This document shows positions 28,804 to 37,572 of a stretch of DNA of 64,000 bases, one piece after another. The position numbers were made by a program, and so were the translations under genes. Each line of letters begins with the position of its first letter. Position 1 is the first letter of the stretch. The notes beneath the pieces are model-generated. The model saw nothing but the letters and a program-made list of their open reading frames with translations. It did not search any database and was not told where the DNA came from. Location of the stretch: positions 1-64,000 of the forward strand of contig NZ_JHYC01000017.1 in assembly GCF_000621525.1 (NCBI RefSeq), written 5' to 3'. This DNA is from Legionella fairfieldensis ATCC 49588 (GTDB taxonomy: Bacteria; Pseudomonadota; Gammaproteobacteria; Legionellales; Legionellaceae).

Positions 28804-30101
28804 AAAAAAGACGAATTGCAATTACTGGCCTGGGTGTTGTGTCTCCTTTGGGCAATAATGTTCAGTCTACCTGGCATAATTTATTGGCAGGTCAATCCGG
28901 TATTGCAGAAATAGCCCATTTTGATGCAAGCGCTTTCCCTGCGCGCATTGCAGCAGAAATTAAAAATTTTATACCTGATCCTTTAATTACCTCTGGGAAA
29001 CAGAGTCGTTTTGCCATGCCTTTTACCCATTACGCTCTTGATGCTGCCCACCAGGCTTTTCAGGATGCGGGAGTCAGACCTGATAAACAAACTGCGGCGC
29101 GCTGGGGTGTGGTCGCGGGTAGCGGAATGATGACTGCTGAATTTGATTATTTATATCGGTTTCAACAAAACTGTACTACTGATGGGCATCCCGATTGGCA
29201 AAAATTGCAAGCTAAAGCTCAGGAATTTTATAAATTGTCCGATTTTGGTAAAACCACATCAAATTCAGGGCTATCCTTACTGATTCAGCAATTTGGTATT
29301 GAGGGCTATGCTTCTTCAGTACATACTGCCTGTGCATCGGGGGGGCAGGCTTTAGGTTTGGCCATGCAGGTTATCCGCCGTAATGAAGCTGATTTTATGC
29401 TGGCGGGCGGTTTTGATTCAATGATAAATCCGCTGGGTTTATCGAGTTTTTGTCTCTTGGGCGCTTTATCGACATATAATGAAACGCCCTCAACGGCGAG
29501 TAGACCTTTTGATGGTACCCGAAATGGTTTTGTTCTTGGTGAAGGGGCTGCTTTTTTAATTCTTGAAGAATGGACAAAAGCCCAGGCCCGAGGCGCCCGG
29601 ATTTATGCAGAACTTGCAGGAGAGGGTAATTCACTCAGTTCGTATCGCATTACTGATTCTCACCCAAATGGTGATGGGGCTATTCAGGCAATCGAAGGTG
29701 CTTTGCGAAGCGCAGGACTTAAGGCAAGTGATGTTGATTATATTAATGCGCATGGAACTTCAACAAAAATGAATGATCTGAGCGAGACGAATGCCATTAA
29801 AGCAGTTTTTGGCAAACAAGCTTATCAACTTCCTGTAAGCTCAACAAAAAGCCAAACTGGCCATTTAATCGCAGCAGCAGGCGCACTTGAAGCAGTATTA
29901 TCCGTTCTTTCTATTCACCATGCGCAAGTGCCGGGAACGGCTAATTTAATAACCCCGGATCCTGAATGTGATTTGGATTATGTGACGGATGGGCCACGGG
30001 AAAAATCGCTTGGTGTCGTTTTATCAAATTCGTTTGGTTTCGGGGGCAGTAATAGCTGCTTACTTTTTAAGCATCCTGAATTAGGAGATCGAGACGAATG
30101 A
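28800..30101 (+). CDS. beta-ketoacyl-ACP synthase, FabF type (active)
   Basis: 433 residues. The condensing-enzyme triad is complete: C178 in TACASGG, H318 in NAHGTSTKMND and H355 in KSQTGH. The GFGGSN loop near the C-terminus is present. It should extend long acyl chains on the upstream ACP. It overlaps its neighbours by 4 nt on both sides (ATGA), so the operon is tightly coupled. By position it matches fabF2XL of rhizobia. Confidence 0.85.
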   Translation: MKKRRIAITGLGVVSPLGNNVQSTWHNLLAGQSGIAEIAHFDASAFPARIAAEIKNFIPDPLITSGKQSRFAMPFTHYALDAAHQAFQDAGVRPDKQTAARWGVVAGSGMMTAEFDYLYRFQQNCTTDGHPDWQKLQAKAQEFYKLSDFGKTTSNSGLSLLIQQFGIEGYASSVHTACASGGQALGLAMQVIRRNEADFMLAGGFDSMINPLGLSSFCLLGALSTYNETPSTASRPFDGTRNGFVLGEGAAFLILEEWTKAQARGARIYAELAGEGNSLSSYRITDSHPNGDGAIQAIEGALRSAGLKASDVDYINAHGTSTKMNDLSETNAIKAVFGKQAYQLPVSSTKSQTGHLIAAAGALEAVLSVLSIHHAQVPGTANLITPDPECDLDYVTDGPREKSLGVVLSNSFGFGGSNSCLLFKHPELGDRDE

Positions 30102-31375
30102 GTAACGCCAATCGTGTTTTTATTACCGGGTTAGGTGCCTTAACGGCTTGTGGCGAGACCTCGCTACAAACCTGGGATGCCCTGCTCGCCGGTCGAAGCG
30201 GGCTTGCTGAAATCAATCAATGGGATTTGTCTTCCTGGCCCCATCGTTCAGGCGGGGAGCTTAAAAACTTTCAGCCCGCAAAAATGTTGCCTGACCGTAA
30301 ATTGATAAAAGTAATTTCCCGTCAGGATGTAATGGGTATTAATGCCGCAATGCAGGCAGTCAATCATAGTCAGTTACTTCCTTATCGGGAAACGCTGGAT
30401 AATGCAGTCGCTTTTAATGAGCAAACAGCGATTTATGTGGGTTCTCCTGGTAACAAGTATTTTCAACAAGACGATTTTTTACCTCTTATTAATAAAACTG
30501 GCGATGATATGCAGGCTTTTGCCAGTCATTTATTTAGCGAAGTACATCCTATGTGGTTGTTACGTATTTTACCTAATAATGTATTGGCTTACACGGGTAT
30601 TCATTATGGATTTAAAGGGCTAAACCACAATATTGTTAATCATGCGGTGGGTGGGATGCAAGCTATTATCGAAGCTTTTCATGCCATCAAAGAAGGTCTG
30701 GCTGAGCGTGCTATTGTGGTAGCTTATGATGTCATTGAGCCGCAATCGTTATTTTACTACGATAAAATCGGAGTACTTGCTTCGCGTCATTTAAAGCCTT
30801 TTGACAAAGACCATGATGGGACTCTTCTTGCAGACGGCGCTGCGGCGCTGGTTCTGGAAAGCGAAGCAAGTGTACAAGCACGTTCCGCATCCTGTTATGG
30901 TGAAATTTTAGGCGGAAGGTCTGCTACAGAGTCATCGGGCTTATTTTCAATTGAAGCGGAAGGTGAGCATTTGACTTCCTTATTAGATGAGACACTTGGC
31001 GCTCAGCAAATACACCCCTCTGAGATAGGGTTATTGGTGGCTCATGGAAACGGAAATAGCAAATCAGATGACAGTGAGGCTCATGCGATTCAAACTGTTT
31101 TTGCTGATCATAAGGTTCCAGTAACTGCGTTTAAATGGGCCATGGGACATACCATATGTGCTTCTGGTATTCTCGATACGGTTCTGGCCTCTTATGCTTT
31201 ATCAAATAAATGTATTCCTGGTATTGCCAATTTTAATCAGGCCGCTTCCGCCTGTGCAGGTTTAAATCTGAGCGCTGAGCACTGCTCCTTAGAGTCAGGT
31301 AAAAAGACTGCCGTAGTCATTAATCGAGGATTTGCCAGCATGAATGCCTGTTTGGTGATGAAAGCCTGTGATTAA
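30098..31375 (+). CDS. ketosynthase-like protein without the active-site cysteine
   Basis: 425 residues with the thiolase-fold layout of FabF. The nucleophile position is alanine (A183 in NHAVGGMQA) where the neighbour has TACASGGQA. The later HGNGNSKSDD and KWAMGH motifs keep both histidines. This pattern is like chain-length factors, which pair with an active ketosynthase and set product length. By position it matches fabF1XL. A heterodimer with the upstream ketosynthase is inferred. Its end overlaps the acyltransferase start by 8 nt. Confidence 0.75.
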   Translation: MSNANRVFITGLGALTACGETSLQTWDALLAGRSGLAEINQWDLSSWPHRSGGELKNFQPAKMLPDRKLIKVISRQDVMGINAAMQAVNHSQLLPYRETLDNAVAFNEQTAIYVGSPGNKYFQQDDFLPLINKTGDDMQAFASHLFSEVHPMWLLRILPNNVLAYTGIHYGFKGLNHNIVNHAVGGMQAIIEAFHAIKEGLAERAIVVAYDVIEPQSLFYYDKIGVLASRHLKPFDKDHDGTLLADGAAALVLESEASVQARSASCYGEILGGRSATESSGLFSIEAEGEHLTSLLDETLGAQQIHPSEIGLLVAHGNGNSKSDDSEAHAIQTVFADHKVPVTAFKWAMGHTICASGILDTVLASYALSNKCIPGIANFNQAASACAGLNLSAEHCSLESGKKTAVVINRGFASMNACLVMKACD

Positions 31376-32216
31376 GTTAAATGAGCAAATCAATAATATG
31401 CGAGTGTCCTTTATGGGACGCTTTTTATATCACTGTTTACCTTATCGGCGCGCTGTTGTCAGAGCTAATATCAATCAGGTTTTTGGTGAGAAGCTCTCTG
31501 TAAAGCAAAAAATTCGCTTGACTAAAGCATTTTACTCCCACCTGGTAACGTCACTTAAAGAAACTGTTCAATTGCGGTTTATGAGTGAGAAAACCCTCTG
31601 TGAGAAAGTAGAGGTGCGTGGTTATGAACGTTTGTTGGCGGTTGCGGCTAATAATCGTGGCGTGTTGGTGTTGACGGGGCATTTTGGTAATTGGGAGTTT
31701 GCTCCTCTTGGCGGTATTTTAAATTTTAAACAGTTTCAAGGACAATTTCATTTTATTCGCCGCACATTAGGCAATAAAACAATCGAAAGGATTTTATTTA
31801 AACGTTACTACCAGGCTGGTTTGAACGTTATTCCGAAGAAAAATTCTCTGGATAAAGTTTGTGCTGCTTTGGAGCAAAATCATGCTGTAGTTTTTGTTTT
31901 GGATCAGCATGCTTCACTTGCCAATAGAGATGGCGTTGCGGTTGAATTTTTTGGCAGGAAAGCAGGTACTTATCGCAGCCTGGCAAGTTTAGCCCGTCAT
32001 ACGGGGGTGCCTGTGGTTCCCGCAGCAGGCTATCGATTGCCTGATGGACGTCATGTTCTGGAGTTCTATGAACCTATTTTTTGGCAGGAATATGAGAGTG
32101 TTCAGGAGTCAATTTATCGTAACACGCTGGCTTATAATCAAGCCCTGGAGCAAATCATTCTGGCTCATCCAGAGCAATGGTCCTGGTTACATAAGCGTTG
32201 GAAATTGAAAAAATAA
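31368..32216 (+). CDS. LpxL-family lipid A acyltransferase (LpxXL-like)
   Basis: 282 residues from GTG 31368; an in-frame ATG at 31398 is an alternative. The HX4E motif of the LpxL/HtrB family is H105-FGNW-E110, and the C-terminal QWSWLHKRWK is typical. There is no clear N-terminal membrane helix, but residues ~13-30 are hydrophobic-aromatic. Last in the operon with the ACP and ketosynthases, it probably transfers the very-long-chain acyl group to lipid A at the inner membrane, as LpxXL does in rhizobia. A general LpxL role cannot be excluded. Confidence 0.8.
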   Translation: MIKLNEQINNMRVSFMGRFLYHCLPYRRAVVRANINQVFGEKLSVKQKIRLTKAFYSHLVTSLKETVQLRFMSEKTLCEKVEVRGYERLLAVAANNRGVLVLTGHFGNWEFAPLGGILNFKQFQGQFHFIRRTLGNKTIERILFKRYYQAGLNVIPKKNSLDKVCAALEQNHAVVFVLDQHASLANRDGVAVEFFGRKAGTYRSLASLARHTGVPVVPAAGYRLPDGRHVLEFYEPIFWQEYESVQESIYRNTLAYNQALEQIILAHPEQWSWLHKRWKLKK

Positions 32217-32324
32217 AGTTAAAAAATCGAATAGTACATTTTTTTTGCCTAATTTAGTCTAAAATTAATCCAGAATGTATTGTTAATTTTTACCAAAAGT
32301 TGTGCTGATAGCTAGTAAGATGTC

Positions 32325-32732
32325 ATGAAAGCTTTTCTACATAGAAATATCAGCATTCTGAATGCTCTATTATGGAGTAGTTATATGGAAGGGCATAAGC
32401 TGGGTTTGAGGTTTTTTCAGCAAATGGTTCTCTCTGTGGAGGAAATAAGTTTTACCAGGCTTGTGCTCGGTTTAATCGACGAAATAAGATTTTTCAAATC
32501 TGCTTTTGAAGATGAATTAGAGCGGGCGCTGTCGGATGATGATAAAAAGAAGTTACAGACCACTATTGAAGAGCACACTTCACGTTTAAAAACCTTGGAG
32601 AAAATTAAAAATAGCGCTCCCATTTCTTCAGACGACCTCGATTTATTATTACAATATGGAAATAATAAGAAGCATCCAGAATTGGTAAATTATCCTAATG
32701 TGTTGAATTTCTCTAAAAACCAGACTCCTTAG
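32325..32732 (+). CDS. hypothetical protein, helical
   Basis: 135 residues, not recognised. It is mostly helical and charged, with no signal peptide or membrane segment. A Lys/Glu-rich stretch around 65-95 may form a short coiled coil. It lies alone 108 nt after the acyltransferase, and no strong ribosome-binding site is visible before its ATG, so the start is uncertain. A real gene is likely from its length and isolated position. Confidence 0.5.
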   Translation: MKAFLHRNISILNALLWSSYMEGHKLGLRFFQQMVLSVEEISFTRLVLGLIDEIRFFKSAFEDELERALSDDDKKKLQTTIEEHTSRLKTLEKIKNSAPISSDDLDLLLQYGNNKKHPELVNYPNVLNFSKNQTP

Positions 32733-32899
32733 TCAATTAGATTATAAAAAATCCAGTTTTGCCAATAAAATACGTTGTGCCGGCCAAAAAATAGCTATTA
32801 ACGCGAATTGCCGACGAAAGGCGGGGATCTGCTCTTAAGCAAAGTGATGAGGCAAGTGGAGAATGGATTTTCTCAGGAGCAAGCCGCAGTATGTAGGCA

Positions 32900-33724
32900 T
32901 CAATTGGAAGTGCCGATTTTCGTTGGTAATTCAATACATTTGAATTTTTTGTCCGATACAAAAGGTAGTTGTTCATCTACTCTTAACGTAAGTACCTCAT
33001 GCCCATCATCGGTTACTAAAATGGTATGCTCCCATTGCGCTGATAATTTGTGATCTTTCGTGACAACAGTCCAACCATCGCCTAACGTTTTAACTTCTCT
33101 ACTACCCAAATTAAGCATTGGTTCAATAGTAAAAGTCATTCCTGCTTGTAATTGTAATCCGGTATTGGGTTTGCCAAAATGCATAATGTCAGGTTTCTCC
33201 CACATTGATTGCCCAATTCCATGACCACCATACTCTCGTACGATTGAATATCCATGCTGCTCTGCATGATTTTGAATTATGCTTCCTATGTCTCCCAGAT
33301 AAACCCCTGGACGAACTATTGAAATGGCTTTATATAGGCATTGTTGGGCTATATCCACTAATTTTTTGGCAAAGGGCTTTACATTACCAACGAGAAACAT
33401 TTTGCTTGTATCTCCAATGAAACCGTCTTTTTTTATAGTTACATCGATATTAATGATATCGCCGTTTTTAAGCTTTTTATCGGAAGGTATACCATGACAG
33501 ACCACATGATTGATGGATGTGCAAATACAGGCCGGGAACCCGTAATGGTTTAATGTGGAGGGAATGGCCTCTAAGTCTTTGAGAATATACTGACGGCAAA
33601 TTTGTTCAAGCTCATTGGTACTTGTACCTTCAGTCACATAAGGTTCTATCATTTGAAGGACTGAGGCTGCTAAATGACCAGCAACTCGCATTTTTTCTAT
33701 TTCTTCAGAAGTCTTCACTAACAT
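32900..33724 (-). CDS. map: methionine aminopeptidase type I
   Basis: 274 residues, slightly longer than E. coli MAP (264) because of a C-terminal tail (FVSDKKFKCIELPTKIGTSN). It removes the N-terminal Met from new proteins. The metal ligands D94, D105, H168, E201 and E232 and the substrate-side H77 are all present. It is not beside rpsB, as in E. coli. Instead it overlaps an upstream ParD-like gene by 20 nt, so the two are cotranscribed. Other map copies may exist elsewhere in the genome. Confidence 0.92.
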   Translation of the reverse strand: MLVKTSEEIEKMRVAGHLAASVLQMIEPYVTEGTSTNELEQICRQYILKDLEAIPSTLNHYGFPACICTSINHVVCHGIPSDKKLKNGDIINIDVTIKKDGFIGDTSKMFLVGNVKPFAKKLVDIAQQCLYKAISIVRPGVYLGDIGSIIQNHAEQHGYSIVREYGGHGIGQSMWEKPDIMHFGKPNTGLQLQAGMTFTIEPMLNLGSREVKTLGDGWTVVTKDHKLSAQWEHTILVTDDGHEVLTLRVDEQLPFVSDKKFKCIELPTKIGTSN

Positions 33725-33917
33725 CCCGTATTTCTCCTTGTGAGGCTTGATTGACCAGAATTTTGAGAATTTCGGAGTAAGTAATTGATGGATTTTCTTC
33801 TGCCAGTTTTCCTATCCTGATCCAATATTCTGCCTGCGAATTGATTGAACGACTCATTGCTCTTGCCATTAATTTAGTGGCTTCGTGCAATTCGTCAGAA
33901 ATTTTTACTATGCCCAT
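33705..33917 (-). CDS. ParD-like antitoxin-family protein
   Basis: 70 residues from ATG 33917 behind a GGAG site. It begins MGIVKISDELHEATKLMARAMSRSINSQAEYWI, a ribbon-helix-helix type N-terminus as in the ParD-like family. No ParE-type toxin gene is adjacent; the only partner is map, overlapped by 20 nt. It may be a solitary DNA-binding regulator of the pair. A short AT-rich stretch with ATGATATAAAATGCTATATTT (33949-33969), in part an inverted repeat, lies upstream and could be its operator. Confidence 0.7.
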   Translation of the reverse strand: MGIVKISDELHEATKLMARAMSRSINSQAEYWIRIGKLAEENPSITYSEILKILVNQASQGEIRDVSEDF

Positions 33918-34044
33918 ATTTTCTCCAAAACACAAATAATATAGCATTATGATATAAAATGCTATATTTTGTTGTTATTCATATGAAGGCGTCTGCATTT
34001 GTCTGGTAAAAAACGCGTATCGGCTTTATCGATAGGGCTTTCAT

Positions 34045-34130
34045 TATAATTTTGGGAGAGGAGTCCTGTCTTGTGAGAGAAGGCATTTTTTATGTAGAAT
34101 CTCTCCTATATTCGGAGAGATTCTTTATTT
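34045..34130 (+). ncRNA. candidate small RNA or stray terminator
   Basis: A TATAAT box (34045-34050, poor -35) is followed by about 45 nt including GGGAGAGGAG and then an 11-bp hairpin (AGAATCTCTCC / GGAGAGATTCT, 34096-34124) with TTATTTTTT. This is a good intrinsic terminator on the + strand, yet no + strand gene ends here. The GGA repeats recall CsrA-binding RNAs, but only three are present. On the - strand it could instead mark the end of the coiled-coil gene. Confidence 0.3.
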
Positions 34131-34155
34131 TTTGATAACAACAGAAGCGCTATTT

Positions 34156-35559
34156 TCATGAATGGTTTGTTTCGGGTGAATTACCGGGGTTTTCAGTCGT
34201 ATTAATTTCCTGATTTTCTAAGACTTTCTTCCCTTTTTCGTTCAATTTCTGGAAAAAATTATTATGGGAGATTTCCGCTTTTACGCTTTTTGAACCCGGT
34301 ACCCAAGTCTTGTGTTTTGATTTTAATTCTAACAGCATTTTTTCTTTAACGTTTTCTGTCAGACTATTGGATTTTTCTTTTTTAGAGCCATGGAGTCTTG
34401 ATAAGGTATTGTGCATAAATAATGTTAATTGCCCTTGTTTGTGATAATTTAATCCTAATTTATTTAATTCTTCTTCCTTTAATATTTTTAATGCTTGATC
34501 CCAGCTATAATCCAGGGCGCTTTTCACTACCTGTTTTTTATTTTTATTTTTAATACCTTGTTTTAACTTTATTAATTGATTTATTTCTCCTTGGTTTAAT
34601 CGGTTTAATATGGAAAATGCTTCTTTAATACGATCACTATATTTTTCGAGTAAATCATTAACGTAATTTTTATTTTCTATAATCTCTTTAAATGCCTCAT
34701 AATCCTCCTTGAGTTCTTCCGTATGTTCTAGCCATTCGAGGTTTTTTATTTTGGACAAGTCGTTAATCGCCCTCTGCATTTGGCTTAGTGCAGCAGCTAT
34801 TTCAAGTTTTGTGTGCGATGATTTGGAAGCGGTAATAAATTTCTGAGCATCTTTATAGAAGTGTATGTTTTCTTTGATATCCATGAATGTAGCGACTTGT
34901 TGCTCGGTAAGATTTTTTATTTTATCAAATTGTGGTTTATATTCTTTTTTAATTCTACCACAAAAAAGATGACTATCAGGGTCGCTATCTCGTAATTTTA
35001 TAAACCTTTCATAATCAAAATGATATTGATAAGAATCAGATAATTTAATGATGTCAGTTAAAGTTAAATTGGCGGGTATTTCTACTTGTTTTAAAGAATC
35101 AATAAGGCGCTCTCTTTTATTTATTTGTTTTATTATGGTACCTAATTGCTGCTCTTTAGGGTTATTACAAAAGCTCAGAGCATTTTTCTCTATAGTACTG
35201 CACTCATCAATGGCATTTGTTATTTTTAAAACAATGTCTTTTGCTTGTTTTGCGTTTAAACAGTCACTTTTATTAAAATCATACTTTTCCATTAACTTCT
35301 CACAGAGCGTACTATCTTCTTCAGCAGACCCACCCGTTCTTATCTTCTGAACTTCAGAATGAATACCGTTAGCTATCAAGTCTTTTTCCTCAGCCTCTGA
35401 AATTTCCATCTTTTTTAAGTGCTCAACAGCGTCTTGCATGATGTTTATTTTGCGCATTATTAATAGTTTATTTAATCGTTCATTTCCGATGGCCAGATCG
35501 GTAGCTAAAGACTCTCGTGCCTTGTTATAACTATTAAGGTAATCTCTAATGAATGACAT
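34156..35559 (-). CDS. coiled-coil protein, candidate Dot/Icm effector
   Basis: 467 residues, unrecognised, with no signal peptide and no membrane segment. It is rich in Lys, Glu and Leu, with several predicted helices and coiled coils (about 1-100, 205-345). The C-terminal ~25 residues (KVLENQEINTTENPGNSPETNHS) are polar and small, as in many Dot/Icm substrates. It is monocistronic and AT-rich. The effector call rests on composition and genus context only. Confidence 0.55.
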   Translation of the reverse strand: MSFIRDYLNSYNKARESLATDLAIGNERLNKLLIMRKINIMQDAVEHLKKMEISEAEEKDLIANGIHSEVQKIRTGGSAEEDSTLCEKLMEKYDFNKSDCLNAKQAKDIVLKITNAIDECSTIEKNALSFCNNPKEQQLGTIIKQINKRERLIDSLKQVEIPANLTLTDIIKLSDSYQYHFDYERFIKLRDSDPDSHLFCGRIKKEYKPQFDKIKNLTEQQVATFMDIKENIHFYKDAQKFITASKSSHTKLEIAAALSQMQRAINDLSKIKNLEWLEHTEELKEDYEAFKEIIENKNYVNDLLEKYSDRIKEAFSILNRLNQGEINQLIKLKQGIKNKNKKQVVKSALDYSWDQALKILKEEELNKLGLNYHKQGQLTLFMHNTLSRLHGSKKEKSNSLTENVKEKMLLELKSKHKTWVPGSKSVKAEISHNNFFQKLNEKGKKVLENQEINTTENPGNSPETNHS

Positions 35560-35740
35560 GGGTTTTACTCTAAATGATAAATTTATTAATAATTATATAA
35601 CAAATTGTTCGTTATATGAAGACCATGTTAAAATTTTAACTAAATTGGCGTTTGTATTGACCCTGTATGATCAATTGAGAATGATGTCATTCTTTTTTTG
35701 CCCGATGGTGGCCAGCGCCCCTGGCGTGTTTTCGGAGTAA

Positions 35741-36580
35741 CTAATCCCCTGTCATTAATATTCCCTCATATACAAAACTGGCGGGGCCGGTAAGAAAAAT
35801 GGATTGGGTGGTATCAGGCCAATCAATAATTAATTCACCACCAATCAAACCGACATGTATCCGTGCTGCCAGGTGATGAAAAAGCCGTCCTGCCGCAGCA
35901 GCTGCTACTGCACCACTGCCACAAGCGTTGGTTTCACCGCAACCGCGTTCATAAACACGTAAACGGATGTGATTTGCATCAATAAGCTGCATGAAGCCTA
36001 CGTTGGTTTGTTCAGGAAAAAGAGGGTGTTCACTGATTTGCCGACCCAGAGTTGTTACAGGTACAGTAGCCAGATCTTTAACAATTAAAACAGCGTGAGG
36101 GTTTCCCACGTTTAAGGCGTGAATTTCACAATGAGAGCCATCCTTTAAAGGGAGGCTATAGAGACTCGTTAGAGAATTAACAAGGAAAGGAATTTCGGAT
36201 GGATTGAAAACAGGATGCTCCAGTTCTACGGTGACTGTGTGATCGTCATTAAGCGTTAGTTGCATTTTGGTGGTGCGGGTGGCAACAGAAATCGTTTTTT
36301 TAGTGCTTAAACCATAATGATGGATGAAGCGGGCAAGGCAGCGAGCGCCATTACCACATTGCCCTACTTCCTGCCCGTCTGCATTAAAGATACGATAAAA
36401 AAAATCAACTTCCGGTTCTTTACTGGCTTCAATAAGCAAACATTGATCAAAACCTATTCCTGTGCCTCGTTGGGCGAGGGCTTTAATTTGACTGGGGGAG
36501 AAATGAATTTGCTGATGAAGGCCATCAATCACTATAAAATCATTTCCTAATCCATGCATCTTTGTAAATCGAATTGTCAT
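35741..36580 (-). CDS. dapF: diaminopimelate epimerase
   Basis: 279 residues. It interconverts LL- and meso-diaminopimelate for lysine and peptidoglycan. The two catalytic cysteines are C75 (GQCGNGARC) and C220 (TNACGSGAV), and both half-domains are complete. It lies 6 nt after lptM, the same pair as E. coli yifL-dapF. Confidence 0.96.
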   Translation of the reverse strand: MTIRFTKMHGLGNDFIVIDGLHQQIHFSPSQIKALAQRGTGIGFDQCLLIEASKEPEVDFFYRIFNADGQEVGQCGNGARCLARFIHHYGLSTKKTISVATRTTKMQLTLNDDHTVTVELEHPVFNPSEIPFLVNSLTSLYSLPLKDGSHCEIHALNVGNPHAVLIVKDLATVPVTTLGRQISEHPLFPEQTNVGFMQLIDANHIRLRVYERGCGETNACGSGAVAAAAAGRLFHHLAARIHVGLIGGELIIDWPDTTQSIFLTGPASFVYEGILMTGD

Positions 36581-36586
36581 ACGCGC

Positions 36587-36706
36587 TCATTTTAAAGTTT
36601 TTGGTACGGTTTGTTTGGCTTCAGGAAGATAAAGAGGTCCTTTTTGTCCACAGGCTGATAAAACTATAGCCATACTCAGAGCCAGCATAAAAAGAAGTAA
36701 ACGCAT
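36587..36706 (-). CDS. lptM: LPS-assembly lipoprotein LptM (YifL family)
   Basis: 39 residues. A lipoprotein signal (ALSMAIVLSAC) ends at C19, and GQKGPLYLPEA right after is the YifL/LptM signature. In E. coli LptM helps LptD fold and mature in the outer membrane. The coupling to dapF, 6 nt away, is the usual context. Confidence 0.85.
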   Translation of the reverse strand: MRLLLFMLALSMAIVLSACGQKGPLYLPEAKQTVPKTLK

Positions 36707-36915
36707 TATGAAACCACATTAAACAGTAAAATCATTAGTATAATAAACTTCTCTTAAGACTGCTATGAGACGGGGAATCAGGGTAGAGTGCTTGCTAATG
36801 ATTAAAAATAGATTGAGGATACGCTTTCACAACTAAACGATGATATTTAGGTGTTCTACCTTGCCTTCCCTGAATGCTTTAGTAATAATTCAGGTTTTTT
36901 GTTGGAGGCGTAAGG

Positions 36916-37572
36916 TTGAACGTTTATATAAAAGAGCCATCACAGCAGGCTCAAGCCTGCGTAATCTGGATGCATGGTTTGGGTGCGGATGCCTCGGATA
37001 TGGCCGGCCTGGCAGATCAGTTGCCATTGAATGGCGTGAATTTACGCCATGTATTTATAGAAGCGCCATTACGCAGTATTACTTTGAATAACGGTATGAC
37101 AATGCGTGCGTGGTACGATATTCTTGGTATGAAGTTAACAGACAGGGAAGACAAAGAAGGAATTTCGGCTTCGCAATTGTTAATTCATCAGGCTATTCAT
37201 CAACAATTACAAGAAGGATTTATTCCACAACAGATTTTTTTGGCAGGATTTTCTCAAGGCGGTGCAATGGCTTTATATACCGCATTACATACTTCAATGC
37301 CGCTTGGCGGTGTCATTGCCTTATCGGCTTATTTACCATTAGCTGCTGAATGCAAGGCAGAGCTTCCTAAACAAACACCTCTATTTATCGCCAGCGGGCA
37401 TTACGATACAATTGTCTTACCGATTTGGACTCAACAAAGCGCTGATTACCTGAAAGCGGCAGGTTATCATGAATTAACTTTTCGTACTTATACTATGGAG
37501 CATTCTATCTGTGCAGAAGAAATTGTGGATCTCTGTAACTGGCTTACTGGTCAGGTGAAAGGAGATCGTTGA
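36916..37572 (+). CDS. carboxylesterase/phospholipase-type alpha/beta hydrolase
   Basis: 218 residues, TTG start behind a GGAGG site. The catalytic triad is S113 (GFSQGG), D164 (GHYDTIV) and H196 (MEHSIC), with the oxyanion-loop motif MHGLGAD at 19-25. It matches the EstB/YpfH-like family (Abhydrolase_2). Such enzymes hydrolyse short-chain esters or lysophospholipids; the natural substrate is unknown. It overlaps ratA (TGATG), so the two are cotranslated. Confidence 0.8.
   Translation: MNVYIKEPSQQAQACVIWMHGLGADASDMAGLADQLPLNGVNLRHVFIEAPLRSITLNNGMTMRAWYDILGMKLTDREDKEGISASQLLIHQAIHQQLQEGFIPQQIFLAGFSQGGAMALYTALHTSMPLGGVIALSAYLPLAAECKAELPKQTPLFIASGHYDTIVLPIWTQQSADYLKAAGYHELTFRTYTMEHSICAEEIVDLCNWLTGQVKGDR

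Noticed and set aside
32737-32976. 79-residue open frame on the - strand after map
   Set aside because: It overlaps the end of map in another frame and has no ribosome-binding site or recognisable sequence.
36840-37091. 83-residue frame overlapping the esterase start
   Set aside because: It overlaps the esterase gene, which has a strong ribosome-binding site and a full catalytic triad.
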